Origin: a virus
Strand: one strand, 5' to 3'
IMG/VR virus record: IMGVR_UViG_3300034117_001582
Location: 1 to 64,000 of that record
DNA: 64,000 bases
Part shown: piece after piece, positions 22,774-32,040 of the stretch
Layout of the letters: each line of letters begins with the position of its first letter
Position numbering within the stretch: position 1 is the first letter of the stretch
The notes under the pieces: model-generated
Told to the model about the DNA's origin: nothing
Database searches by the model: none
Seen by the model: the letters and a program-made list of their open reading frames with translations, nothing else
Made by a program: the position numbers and the translations under genes

Positions 22774-22917
22774 TTAATTTAAAATCAGTACCACTAATAC
22801 AATGACTACTACGATTATTGACATAATAACCGAATAACCAAAGACTTTATTGTTTCTTTCTACTTGTTCTCTAGTTCTACCTTGCCATTCGTTTGGATTC
22901 CAATCCATATTAGACAT
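22774..22917 (-). CDS. Small tail-anchored membrane protein, 47 aa
   Basis: 47 residues: a polar N-terminal half (MSNMDWNPNEWQGRTREQVE) and one C-terminal TM helix rich in Val and Ile. Overlaps the stop of the DUF3310 gene by 8 bp. Function unknown. Confidence 0.6.
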   Translation of the reverse strand: MSNMDWNPNEWQGRTREQVERNNKVFGYSVIMSIIVVVIVLVVLILN

Positions 22918-23188
22918 TTTTTTCTAAATTATCAATATGGTGTTGAAGATACCACATCGCTTTCTTAAGGTCCTCCAATTCTTTTTCTTTATTTTTCTTT
23001 CCTGCTCTTGAAATATACTTAACCGTATTACCCAAAGAAAATCCTAAGTCCCAAGCATCAATAACCTTGATTGCCTCGTATTCATTATTTTCTCCTCCGT
23101 AATGTTGTGGATGGTTTATTTGTTCTATTTTTGGTGGGGGACACTGACAAAGTCCGGCGCCACCACATATACATTCTTGTTCCATCAT
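22910..23188 (-). CDS. DUF3310 family protein
   Basis: 92 residues. After a Cys-rich start (CICGGAGLCQC) comes the DUF3310 pattern: NHPQHYGG, EAIKVIDAWDLGFSLGNTV, KYISRAGKKN, DLKKAMWYLQHHI. DUF3310 proteins are widespread in phages and were once annotated as nucleotide kinase-like; the role is unsettled. The N-terminal Cys cluster is unusual and may bind metal. Four-base overlap with glutamine synthetase. Confidence 0.85.
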   Translation of the reverse strand: MMEQECICGGAGLCQCPPPKIEQINHPQHYGGENNEYEAIKVIDAWDLGFSLGNTVKYISRAGKKNKEKELEDLKKAMWYLQHHIDNLEKNV

Positions 23189-24312
23189 TCTTCTCTATAT
23201 TCTTTTAACAATTCTTCATTTGACATTGTACCAAACTTCTGATTTAAACCTTCTGTTTTAACATTTTTAGTCATCATATGTTTAACCTCATAGATTTGTT
23301 CGGCAGTATCTAAAGATGTTACAATTTCTTTAATAATTTTATATGGATTGGCATTTGATCCAGGTCTTCTGTCCTCAACATATCCTTTCCATTCTTTTGC
23401 CGTGTCTTGTGGTACACGAATAGACGCTCCACGATCAGACACACCCCAACTGAACGTATCAATCGATTGTGTTTCAAAATCACCAGTAAGTCGTAAATCA
23501 TTATTAGAACCATACGCTTTAATGTGTTCTTGGTGTCTTGACCCAAATGAATTAAATATTGATAAAAAATATTCGTATCCTCCTTTATTTCTCATTCTAT
23601 CATTTGAAAAGTTGGTGTGAAGTCCTGAACCATTCCATTCACCATAAATTAATGGTTTTGGATGAAGCTCAATATGATAACCATATTTTTCAGAAATCTT
23701 ATAAAGGAAATATCTACTCATCCATAAGTCATCCCCACCTTTTAATTTACCTTTTGAAAATACTTGATATTCCCATTGACCTAACGCAACTTCAGCATTT
23801 GTTCCGGTAATGTCAATTTTATGGTCTAAACACACATTTAAATGTTCTTCAACAAAATCACGACCAACCGCATTATGACCAACACCACAATAATATTTTC
23901 CTTGTCCTTCAAGTAATCTTCTATCGTGACCTAAAACATTACCTCCAGTTTCGTTATATATGAAATATTCTTGTTCAAAACCAAACCATAAATCTTCTTG
24001 TTCTTTATTAAGGGGAGCCCTATGATTTGATTTATGTGGTATATTATCAGAATCCATTACCTCACAAAACACATAAAGAACACTTTTTTCTAATGGAAAA
24101 GAATTTGATTTATAGAGTCTAACAGGTTTTAATAAACAATCTGACTTACCTGTCTCTGCCTGATTAGTTGATGACCCATCAAAATTCCATATAGGAAAAT
24201 CTTCAATTTTTAAGGTCTTAATTGATTCGTATTCAACAATCTTAACTTTACTTCTAAGATTTGGCTCCGGTTTATATCCGTCGAGCCACACGTATTCTAA
24301 CACAACTTTCAT
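23185..24312 (-). CDS. glnA: Glutamine synthetase, type II (eukaryote-like) family
   Basis: 375 residues, full length for GSII. The N-terminal beta-grasp part contains VWLDGYKPEPNLRSKV and WNFDGSSTNQAETGKSD; the catalytic part has WFGFEQEYF (metal-binding Glu residues), GVGHNAVGRD, GTNAEVALGQWEYQV, GEWNGSGLHTNFS and RGASIRVP. All hallmark segments are intact, so it should make glutamine from glutamate, ammonia and ATP. A phage copy may raise glutamine supply for nucleotide synthesis or redirect nitrogen metabolism. It is embedded in a phage operon with coupled neighbours. Confidence 0.93.
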   Translation of the reverse strand: MKVVLEYVWLDGYKPEPNLRSKVKIVEYESIKTLKIEDFPIWNFDGSSTNQAETGKSDCLLKPVRLYKSNSFPLEKSVLYVFCEVMDSDNIPHKSNHRAPLNKEQEDLWFGFEQEYFIYNETGGNVLGHDRRLLEGQGKYYCGVGHNAVGRDFVEEHLNVCLDHKIDITGTNAEVALGQWEYQVFSKGKLKGGDDLWMSRYFLYKISEKYGYHIELHPKPLIYGEWNGSGLHTNFSNDRMRNKGGYEYFLSIFNSFGSRHQEHIKAYGSNNDLRLTGDFETQSIDTFSWGVSDRGASIRVPQDTAKEWKGYVEDRRPGSNANPYKIIKEIVTSLDTAEQIYEVKHMMTKNVKTEGLNQKFGTMSNEELLKEYREE

Positions 24313-24491
24313 TCGTTTTCTATTATATATTGGATTATTTGTTCTTTTGATTTTCCTTGATTGAATAAACGATAAACGTCTCTTGAGAATTCGTCCTTGG
24401 TAAGGACAGCGTCAGCATCAAGGTATTCCATGATTCTGTCTAAGTTTTTAAGTATATTTTCTTTACAAAGAAACCTTTTGTTGAATCCCAT
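24309..24491 (-). CDS. Small hypothetical protein, 60 aa
   Basis: 60 residues, helical, charged, with a basic N-terminus. Overlaps glutamine synthetase by four bases (ATGA), so translation is probably coupled. No family recognised. Confidence 0.55.
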   Translation of the reverse strand: MGFNKRFLCKENILKNLDRIMEYLDADAVLTKDEFSRDVYRLFNQGKSKEQIIQYIIENE

Positions 24492-24612
24492 TTTTTGCGT
24501 CTTTAATTTTTTTCACTCCATTAATGAACTCTCTAACTTTTTTACCCAATTCTGCATCGTTTGGATGTTCTTTCATTAACTCTTTAATAACTTGATATAC
24601 GTCTAATTCCAT
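24463..24612 (-). CDS. Small helical protein, 49 aa
   Basis: 49 residues (MELDVYQVIKELMKEHPNDA...), predicted helical. Overlaps the next gene by 29 bp in another frame. Supported by an uninterrupted frame filling the gap before the next gene; no function known. Confidence 0.5.
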   Translation of the reverse strand: MELDVYQVIKELMKEHPNDAELGKKVREFINGVKKIKDAKNGIQQKVSL

Positions 24613-24631
24613 AATATTTAAATTTAAACGA

Positions 24632-25381
24632 TTAATCTCTTTTTGTCAAATTTTTGTTCTTAATTAATTTAGATTGTATCATATAATTCATCACCTTTCT
24701 TTTTGAAATTGGTAATAATGTTTCTTTAAATGGAAATTGTTCTGTATGATGAACTTTAAATACTATTAAATTTTTATGAATTTTAGGGTCATTTATATTT
24801 TTTATTAATGGTCTTTTAACTTCTAATAACTTTTCTTCAAAATTATCTTCTTCACACTCACACACTTTTTTAATAACGCATTTTGTTTCTATCACCCCTT
24901 TTTTAATTGGTTTAATCATAAACTCATAAAGATGTGTTAATCCATTATGTTTAATAAAAAATAAACCTTCTTTCGGTTCTATATTTTTTGGATTTTGTAT
25001 CGGTTCTATAGAAATGGAGTCGTTAGCAACGTCCCATAACGCTTTTGCTTGATTAAAGAAGTCTTTGATTCTATCGTTTGAATATAAACACACTTTATAA
25101 ATTTCAAGTATTTCTTCTTTTGTGAATAACGGTAGACTATTTGCCAATAAATCAGAAATCAATATCTCATCATCAGGATCTTTAAGCAACCTAGTAAGTG
25201 TTAAGTACTGACCCTTTTCTGTAATAAGGTTAAGACTAGCAAGGTGTAATGAAATTTGTTGAAAATTAGGATATAACTTCAAATTTTGAAGTTGTTTATC
25301 CATTTTTTGTAGAAAATCTAATAGGACGTATTGTTTGTGTTCAAAATCAATAGGTTCCTGAAATACCCAATCTGTGTTCAT
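24632..25381 (-). CDS. Hypothetical protein, 249 aa
   Basis: 249 residues, soluble, mixed helices and strands. It holds CECEEDNFEEKLLEVKRPLI in its second half and ends in a basic tail. No family recognised. Preceded and followed by short gaps on the same strand. Confidence 0.55.
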   Translation of the reverse strand: MNTDWVFQEPIDFEHKQYVLLDFLQKMDKQLQNLKLYPNFQQISLHLASLNLITEKGQYLTLTRLLKDPDDEILISDLLANSLPLFTKEEILEIYKVCLYSNDRIKDFFNQAKALWDVANDSISIEPIQNPKNIEPKEGLFFIKHNGLTHLYEFMIKPIKKGVIETKCVIKKVCECEEDNFEEKLLEVKRPLIKNINDPKIHKNLIVFKVHHTEQFPFKETLLPISKRKVMNYMIQSKLIKNKNLTKRD

Positions 25382-25431
25382 TAAAACTTTTAATTAAAAA
25401 TAGGATATATTATATAACAGTAAATAAAATA

Positions 25432-26640
25432 TTAATTATGTCTCATTACGTGATACCATTTATCATTCACCTTAATCTCATTATCGGCACCATCATACCC
25501 ATTAAGAATTTCTCCGTAATCACTGTCTCGTAATATGTCTTCACAAACTCCATCAATATCAACAAATTCTAAAAGATATTTAGAATCAAATCCCATATCT
25601 TCTAAATAACTTGGGAAATCTCTAGAATTTTCTTCAACAAAATTATCTATCACCTCTTCAATTGTGTCCTCATCATAATCCCCTTCAGGGTCTTCTTTAA
25701 TTTCTTCAATAATATCTTCTATACTTGTTATTTCCTCTTCAATTTCTTCAGTTTCTTCATCAGTTAATTCTTCATTTTCCAATTTATAATTTAACCTTTC
25801 TATTTTTTGAGTATAAATTACAACGTACTTTTCTTGTTGTTGTGAAAGTTCTTTTTCTATCCCATAAGCATCTGGGTCATTTCTTACGGCGTCTTCATGA
25901 ATATCATATAACCAACTTCTGACTTGCACCATATCTAAATTATTCTCCCAAACACTTGTTCCAAAGGCTTCATAACCTAAATCTTCAATATCAGATTTAA
26001 TTTTTTCATAAGCCGCTGATTCAATATCATCATCAGAATATACAACCCATTCACTTTCAAACAACGAATCACCTAACCATTCAAACATATGACTATTTCC
26101 ATATCCTCCGTATTTTGTTTTATATATGAAATACTTGTCTTCTTTTACCTCTTCCCCATCTTCATTATCGTATGTTCCAATCTCCCTATTTTGGGATAAA
26201 TGGTTATATAACGCTTCGGTTTCATATGAAATATCATCACCATTATTTATGTCCCATTCTTTATTTTCTCTATATTCTTGGAGTTCATTTAATTTTTCTT
26301 TTAGTATTTTTTTTCTTTCGATTTGATACATCGTACTAGCCCAATAGTTTAATCTACCCTTAACTTTATTTTTATCAAAATATGTTATATTTGTGTATCC
26401 AATATCTAAATCCCCGTCAACATAATCAATACTATCAATGTTTGATACCGTTTTATTACTACTCAAGTCTAATTTACCGGTAATTTTAATTTTCTTACCT
26501 CTATAATCAGGTAACCGTTTAATTAATGCTCCGTCACCATTAACGTATTTTAATAAATCGATATAATCTTCAGGTGCGATATCAACCCACTCTTCTGACT
26601 GTTCTAATACCATATTTTTAATAATATTTTTTATTGACAT
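25432..26640 (-). CDS. Tagged acidic repeat-like protein, 402 aa
   Basis: 402 residues from Met at 26640, chosen because a TATTTAT box lies 5 nt upstream. It starts MSIKNIIKNMVLEQSEEW (V-L-E site). A short domain with regularly spaced ITGKLDLSSN and VDGDLDIGYTNITYF suggests a few LRR/beta-solenoid turns. The rest is strongly acidic with a coiled-coil-like stretch of Glu (ETEEIEEEITSIEDIIEEI). Probably in the packaged set; function unknown. Confidence 0.65.
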   Translation of the reverse strand: MSIKNIIKNMVLEQSEEWVDIAPEDYIDLLKYVNGDGALIKRLPDYRGKKIKITGKLDLSSNKTVSNIDSIDYVDGDLDIGYTNITYFDKNKVKGRLNYWASTMYQIERKKILKEKLNELQEYRENKEWDINNGDDISYETEALYNHLSQNREIGTYDNEDGEEVKEDKYFIYKTKYGGYGNSHMFEWLGDSLFESEWVVYSDDDIESAAYEKIKSDIEDLGYEAFGTSVWENNLDMVQVRSWLYDIHEDAVRNDPDAYGIEKELSQQQEKYVVIYTQKIERLNYKLENEELTDEETEEIEEEITSIEDIIEEIKEDPEGDYDEDTIEEVIDNFVEENSRDFPSYLEDMGFDSKYLLEFVDIDGVCEDILRDSDYGEILNGYDGADNEIKVNDKWYHVMRHN

Positions 26641-26727
26641 ATAATATAAATACTTTCCATTTACAAATGATACTTTTATAGTTATCAAATATTTATATAA
26701 CAAATAAACTTATTAAAATTTTTAATC

Positions 26728-26862
26728 ATGGGATGCGGATGTAAAAAAGGTCAAGAAACAACACAACCACAACAACCAGCTCAAACACAACAACAACAAA
26801 ATAATGAGACGGTAAAACAAGCGGTTACAAAAATTGTAGAGAAATATTACAAGAAGAAATAA
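26728..26862 (+). CDS. Small Gln-rich protein with CGC start
   Basis: 44 residues on the plus strand: MGCGCKKGQETTQPQQPAQT, then a Gln-rich linker and a basic helix. The MGCGCKK start is seen on small proteins of other large phages. The Cys pair could bind metal or carry a lipid. TATTTAT lies in the leader. Confidence 0.55.
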   Translation: MGCGCKKGQETTQPQQPAQTQQQQNNETVKQAVTKIVEKYYKKK

Positions 26863-26936
26863 TAATTTTGTTTAAGTGTTTAACTTAAAATATATTTTCA
26901 ATAGTATTAATAAAAATAAACACTAATAAAAACAAA

Positions 26937-27818
26937 ATGAATTATATTGAATTCTATAATTTTTTAGATGGTAAGAATCTATGTAACATATTTGCAAACC
27001 TGATCGTAAAAGAAATTAACAATAAACTTCCTGACGCTAAAACTGATATTTCGGTAATTAACGTCAGGAATTTTTTTATTGTAAAAGGTACAACAACATA
27101 TAACGAAGTAATAAACTTAGCCGAGTTATTTCAAAATTACTTAAAAAAATATGATACGGAACTATCTAATAAAGTAAGAGTTATTGATTCTATACTATAT
27201 AACAAAGTGGTCGACCAAGAACCATTAAACCTTAAAGAGGTTTTTATTAAATCACAAGAAAAAAAATACCAATCCCTACAACAAAAATTAAATAAGTACA
27301 CCGAAGAAAAAGTGTATTTTAATTTTAAATTACAAGAAAGAACTAATCACGTTTATTATGATTGTTCATCAGAACAACTTTCAACCGTCATTACTATTTT
27401 AGAAGAACAATTCCCTGAATACGTTTTAGTAAAATCTGATTTTTCACAAGAAATTTATATATCAGATAAAGTATACGGATTATCAAATAATAACAGACTA
27501 TACCATTTCCTATTGTGGTCAATTAAAAATCACATATTTGAACTTGGAATTAGTAAAAAATTAGATGTGTCCTTATATTCTGACGTTAATATTAATGAAA
27601 TGAATAATTTAACCGTTAATTTTGTTTTACATAATGATAATCATATTGTTAAAACAGAATGGTTAGAGTCGTTAGTTTTAGATGTGTTCCCATTTGATGT
27701 TGAGTCACTAAACACTAAATTTGGAGATATAGAAGATTTAGAAGAACTTATAATGGGTACCGATGAATCATACCCATTTAAACAATTAAGTTACTTAAAC
27801 GACTTTATTTTACTTTAA
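26937..27818 (+). CDS. Hypothetical protein, 293 aa
   Basis: 293 residues on the plus strand, soluble, with regular alternation of strands and helices. No signal peptide. Not recognised. Its 3' end overlaps the glutaredoxin stop by 9 bp (convergent). Confidence 0.6.
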   Translation: MNYIEFYNFLDGKNLCNIFANLIVKEINNKLPDAKTDISVINVRNFFIVKGTTTYNEVINLAELFQNYLKKYDTELSNKVRVIDSILYNKVVDQEPLNLKEVFIKSQEKKYQSLQQKLNKYTEEKVYFNFKLQERTNHVYYDCSSEQLSTVITILEEQFPEYVLVKSDFSQEIYISDKVYGLSNNNRLYHFLLWSIKNHIFELGISKKLDVSLYSDVNINEMNNLTVNFVLHNDNHIVKTEWLESLVLDVFPFDVESLNTKFGDIEDLEELIMGTDESYPFKQLSYLNDFILL

Positions 27819-28097
27819 AAGGTAGTCTTTAACTAACTCCACCCCTTCAAATATGTCTTGGTAGTCTCTATCAGGTGCAAGTAATTTAACATTATGAGCA
27901 TTATCACTGTCATCTAAAGTTAATAACATTAATGCTGGAACATATTCATTTTCAACAACTTTCACAAACTCATCATACTCCTCTTCGTATTCTTGAATAT
28001 CTCTTTCAATGAATGTTATTTTATTTTTTTTAAGTTCTTCTTTGATATGTACACAATGTGGACAACCTTTCATTGTGTAGACTACTGCAATTTTCAT
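27810..28097 (-). CDS. Glutaredoxin-like protein
   Basis: 95 residues. Thioredoxin-fold start VVYTMKGCPHCVHIKEEL with the CPHC redox site at 12-15, then RDIQEYEEE and VPALMLL (cis-Pro region). It could reduce phage ribonucleotide reductase or other host thiol proteins. The acidic insert EEEYDEF is longer than in short glutaredoxins. Coupled by four bases to the gene upstream. Confidence 0.8.
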   Translation of the reverse strand: MKIAVVYTMKGCPHCVHIKEELKKNKITFIERDIQEYEEEYDEFVKVVENEYVPALMLLTLDDSDNAHNVKLLAPDRDYQDIFEGVELVKDYLLK

Positions 28098-28438
28098 ATT
28101 TTATCGATTGTGAAAAATTTATTTAGACCCATTAACAACAAGCTAATTTGATTTAAGTCGGTTGTTAAGATAAATACTTTATATGTTGAATCATTTTCTA
28201 TTTTTTTAAAATATATTAATACGTCGTAATTACCCCACCATATATTACCTTCTATATAATTAAATTCACTATGGTCATAAACCGTGAATGACCAAATTAC
28301 TTTATTCTTATTAGTTAAAATATTTAAACCATCTTTTGTGATGTTTCTTGTTCTAATAATATTAGGATATGTTTCAGTTTTAAACTTGTTTTTAAACGTT
28401 TCAAAAACATGGTCAGGGATTAATTTTTCATTTTCCAT
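28094..28438 (-). CDS. Hypothetical protein, 114 aa
   Basis: 114 residues, soluble, beta-rich with aromatic residues (EGNIWWGNYDVLIYFKKI). No family recognised. TATTTAT is within the leader. Coupled to glutaredoxin. Confidence 0.55.
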   Translation of the reverse strand: MENEKLIPDHVFETFKNKFKTETYPNIIRTRNITKDGLNILTNKNKVIWSFTVYDHSEFNYIEGNIWWGNYDVLIYFKKIENDSTYKVFILTTDLNQISLLLMGLNKFFTIDKI

Positions 28439-28459
28439 AAGATAATGATATAAATATAA

Positions 28460-30238
28460 TTACGGTAGTAAATCTTCAAAGTCTAAATTAGGTTCTACCG
28501 GTATACCCATAGGTCTGTAGTCATTCCAATTAGGTAATTCATCTTGCCAATAAGATAACTCAGGAGTATATGTATCCCAATGTGGTACCATAGAAATTAT
28601 TTTTGACCCATTAACCTCGGTCTCGTTATCAAATGTTGCCCGTTGTTCAATCTCTTTACCACTACGATATTTTTTAATCATCTTTGGTAGTTTTAAAGTT
28701 CCCGACTTATACATCAAATTGATATTTGCCAATTGTATTTTAGCAACATGTGAAAACTCAACTGATGGTGTTTCATTAAACTTTGCTCTTTCTTGGACAT
28801 TCAATATCTCATTTTTTCTATATTGGTATTCCACAGTAATTCTTTCATCGCTATCTGTTGATTCTTTACGGATTGAGAATATCAAACAATCTGGTCTTTC
28901 TGAATAACTACGAACACAATTTCGTTGGTGTTGTGATTCTTTTTCATAATCCATAGTTTTACGAAGAAGTACCGGGTAATATGTTTCTCCTTCGTGTTCG
29001 ATAGGTGTTTCTAAACTATCTACATCACCATAGAATCGTTCAACCTCACCTTTTCTATATGATTGTAAAAGACGACTAAACTCTTCGTGTTCTAAATTAA
29101 AACTACTGATGTTTGTGAACTTGAATTTTACATCTTCACCAAGATTTAATAAATCCCTTTTCATATCTAAATGGTCAAGTAATATTGACCACTTATTATG
29201 TCCGTAAAAGTATTTTATCAAGTCTAAAATTCTATCTTTTTCTTTTGAAGTTAAAGGTGTTGACATTCTATTATGTTGGTATTGATTATATTGATCATAA
29301 AAACATTCAAAAAATCTTCCCATTTTATTATCCTCTATTGGTATGCCGATTTCGTCGTTGCTATAATACTCGTAAAAGTATTTATTTTCAATTTTATTAA
29401 ATCTATCAATACCCAAAAGGTTGTAAGTCATATTCAATTTATCAAAGTCAACCCAATCCATTTCATTAAAAATCTGTTTAACTTTGGATCCTTTGAGTTT
29501 TAGTTTATCCATCGCGGTATCAACTAAGTTCATATCAAACTTCTTCAATTCTTTTTTAGAAAAGAATGTGCCTGTGAATTTTCTCCAATTGTTTGGGATT
29601 TTAATACCATTAACCAAATAGTAAGTTAAACTATAAAAAGACCTCATGCAATCCCACTGAAAGTTTTGTGGGTTTTCAATTCCCATTCTATCCCAAATCT
29701 TTTCTAAGAAAAAATAAAGATACTGGTCTACTTTAACACTTTCATCAATTATAAGATTTCTTAAAAAACTTTCAATTGCAAAATATGTTGGGTTTACCTT
29801 CATACTGCCCCCAATAACTTTCTTTTTTTTAGTGGAGAATGTTCCTGAATAAAACATTTTCTTTTTGAAATTGAAGGTAAGGTAGTTTGTGGACTTTCTT
29901 TCTGAGAAGTACTTGGACCCTACACCTCTACTTTTTCGGTGAGTCTGAAATTTTATTGATATCTTATCATCGCCTTCTTCTATAAATAATCTTTGTCTAT
30001 TAAAATTAACTGTAGCACATGGATTTCCAAAATTTTTAACAAAATCTTCTTCTGTAAAACATTGGGTATCAGAAAAAAATCTGTCCCCATTTTTGGTAAC
30101 ATATAAGTTTAGTAAATTTTTATATCCAAGACTATTTGTGTCTTTTTGAGATATGTTGCAAAAATTATGATATAGTTCAGTCCTATAACTTTTTTTCTCA
30201 ACTAACTTATGAAATGTTTTACCTTCTACTTCTAACAT
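28460..30238 (-). CDS. PcfJ-like protein, 592 aa
   Basis: 592 residues from Met at 30238. The C-terminal third has HQRNCVRSYSER and an IFSIRK...ITVEYQYRK strand pattern, similar to the PcfJ-like domain found on plasmids and in phages (unknown activity). The N-terminal part is basic with alternating strands. A host-type -7 box lies 4 nt before the ATG and abuts a terminator, so the gene has its own early transcript. Confidence 0.6.
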   Translation of the reverse strand: MLEVEGKTFHKLVEKKSYRTELYHNFCNISQKDTNSLGYKNLLNLYVTKNGDRFFSDTQCFTEEDFVKNFGNPCATVNFNRQRLFIEEGDDKISIKFQTHRKSRGVGSKYFSERKSTNYLTFNFKKKMFYSGTFSTKKKKVIGGSMKVNPTYFAIESFLRNLIIDESVKVDQYLYFFLEKIWDRMGIENPQNFQWDCMRSFYSLTYYLVNGIKIPNNWRKFTGTFFSKKELKKFDMNLVDTAMDKLKLKGSKVKQIFNEMDWVDFDKLNMTYNLLGIDRFNKIENKYFYEYYSNDEIGIPIEDNKMGRFFECFYDQYNQYQHNRMSTPLTSKEKDRILDLIKYFYGHNKWSILLDHLDMKRDLLNLGEDVKFKFTNISSFNLEHEEFSRLLQSYRKGEVERFYGDVDSLETPIEHEGETYYPVLLRKTMDYEKESQHQRNCVRSYSERPDCLIFSIRKESTDSDERITVEYQYRKNEILNVQERAKFNETPSVEFSHVAKIQLANINLMYKSGTLKLPKMIKKYRSGKEIEQRATFDNETEVNGSKIISMVPHWDTYTPELSYWQDELPNWNDYRPMGIPVEPNLDFEDLLP

Positions 30239-30242
30239 AAAA

Positions 30243-30280
30243 CAAAGATACAAAAAACCCCCGACTTATTCAACCGGGGG
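30243..30280 (-). promoter_or_regulatory. Fused terminator and promoter
   Basis: CCCCCG/CGGGGG hairpin (30258-30280) ends the gene at 30293-30580; its T-run runs straight into the -7 box TATCTTTG (30243-30250). The upstream GTTG box (30271-30274) lies inside the hairpin, 20 nt away. Confidence 0.65.
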
Positions 30281-30292
30281 ATAGATATTTTT

Positions 30293-30580
30293 TTAATTCA
30301 TAATGATTTTACCCATGTGGTGTTCCATAAACGGTATGACCACATCTGTAATTTGTTTTTTGTTTTTGTTGGTGTTCATTCCAACTAACAAATCAACCAT
30401 TTGTTTTCGTGTTGGTACAATTTCCTTTTCATCTAATAAGTTTTTTTCTGCGATACTTTTAATCTCAGAATAAAAGTCTTCAGGATTAATTTCACCAATT
30501 AAAATTTTTAACTGGTCCGGATTTTTTTTAAAGAATCCAACAAAATTGTTCATGTAAATTTCAATATCAACGTTTCCCAT
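30293..30580 (-). CDS. Hypothetical protein, 95 aa
   Basis: 95 residues, helical, soluble (MGNVDIEIYMNNFVGFFKKN...). Not recognised. Followed by a strong terminator. Confidence 0.55.
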   Translation of the reverse strand: MGNVDIEIYMNNFVGFFKKNPDQLKILIGEINPEDFYSEIKSIAEKNLLDEKEIVPTRKQMVDLLVGMNTNKNKKQITDVVIPFMEHHMGKIIMN

Positions 30581-30622
30581 AACTTATAATTTAAAAAAAC
30601 AAATATAATAAACTTTAACCAA

Positions 30623-31990
30623 TTAAACAAATAAATGTACTTCATCCGTGTCTACTCTTGCTTGTAAACTTACTGGAATAGCGTTTTGATTACTTCCCTT
30701 AATGTTAACAACTGAAAGTCTTGGCATACTACCAATACATTCCGGTAGTCTTTGTAAATTAGGGTTTTCAGGTAACGACAAGAATTGTAATTTTTGTAAG
30801 TTACAAATAGTGTCAGGTATGGAAGCGACACAACCAACCAAGTGGATTGCTGTTAATTCTCTAAAATTACCTATGGATGCCGGAATATTTAAATCTAATT
30901 TTGATCCTGACTTAGCAATAAACTCAAGTCTTTGGATTGTTTCTGGTAAAGTTTCAAAGAATTCATCGAATCCGTAAAGTGCAATAAATTTAGATGAAGA
31001 ATCTCCAGGGTAGTTAACCGTCACCTTTTTACCTTCATTCGCAGTTAAACCTTTCATGAATTGTGGTTTGAAATATTCTTTCATCCCTTCTTCATTAGTA
31101 TTTAAGAAATCAACCAAATCAATTTGTCTATCCGATGGATCCATATACTGATTTGATGGGAAGTGGAATTGGTAACGAAGTGCCGGAAGTCCAGAAACAT
31201 CACCATATTCTTTATCTCCTGTATGTTTTTGACCTTTGTTTGGAATAACAACATATAATGGTCCGTCTTTAATATAACGGTCAAACCAAGTTAAACCAGG
31301 TGATGATGTACACCATCTAGTTTCACCTTTACCCGGCTCTTGATATGAACCACCATAAAAACATGCAGCATCCTTACCCAATTGGCCTTTGTCCTCAATC
31401 TTAACGATAGTCCAATCTTGTCCACGATAAACAACATCACCACCTGGATGTTGGTATGTTTTTGATGCTTCTTTTTTCTCGTCTTTAGTTGCTTTAGTTT
31501 TATCTAAACTGAAGTCTTTAACTTGGTCGTATAAAGTTGCTGGTGTTAATTTATTGATGTCTCTTGCCTCTTGTGGTAAACGATTCTTAAATCTTTCAAA
31601 TTTTTGTAAATCACCAGTAACTTTATATAAATCCTCCAAGAACAAATCTTGGAATTGCTTTAAAGCTGATTTATATTGACCTGATTTTGGATCAGAAACC
31701 TTTAATGGGTGGTCAGCAGGTAAAGACGGCATTGTAAAGTTTTTCAATATCCATTGAGCATATTTACCAATCTTAACATTTTCCATGTCTTCAGGTCTAA
31801 GTTCATCAATATCTTTTCCTTCAGGGAATCTTGATGTAGGGTCAGCAGCAATTATAGCCACTAACGTTTCGAAAGGTAACAACCCTTTTGAACCCTTTTC
31901 TTTTGGTTTTACAAATTTGTCGAATAAAACTTGAAATCTTGAACTCTCAATAATTAAGTCTTTAAGTATGCTGGTAAATCGAATAGCCAT
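30623..31990 (-). CDS. Tagged leucine-rich-repeat protein, 455 aa
   Basis: 455 residues. N-terminus MAIRFTSILKDLIIESSRFQ carries an I-I-E site. The middle domain has WTIVKIEDKGQLGKDAACFY and ETRWCTSSPGLTWFDRY then GPLYVVIPN, a pattern seen in several large-phage proteins. The last ~120 residues are LRRs: LDLNIPASIGNFRELTAIHL, IPDTICNLQKLQFLSLP, LPECIGSMPRLSVVNI. LRRs bind proteins, so an effector or adaptor role is possible if it is delivered with DNA. TATTTAT is upstream. Confidence 0.75.
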   Translation of the reverse strand: MAIRFTSILKDLIIESSRFQVLFDKFVKPKEKGSKGLLPFETLVAIIAADPTSRFPEGKDIDELRPEDMENVKIGKYAQWILKNFTMPSLPADHPLKVSDPKSGQYKSALKQFQDLFLEDLYKVTGDLQKFERFKNRLPQEARDINKLTPATLYDQVKDFSLDKTKATKDEKKEASKTYQHPGGDVVYRGQDWTIVKIEDKGQLGKDAACFYGGSYQEPGKGETRWCTSSPGLTWFDRYIKDGPLYVVIPNKGQKHTGDKEYGDVSGLPALRYQFHFPSNQYMDPSDRQIDLVDFLNTNEEGMKEYFKPQFMKGLTANEGKKVTVNYPGDSSSKFIALYGFDEFFETLPETIQRLEFIAKSGSKLDLNIPASIGNFRELTAIHLVGCVASIPDTICNLQKLQFLSLPENPNLQRLPECIGSMPRLSVVNIKGSNQNAIPVSLQARVDTDEVHLFV

Positions 31991-32040
31991 TGTCGTATAT
32001 TTTATTATATAAATATTACAAAGTTAAGAAAAACAATAAA

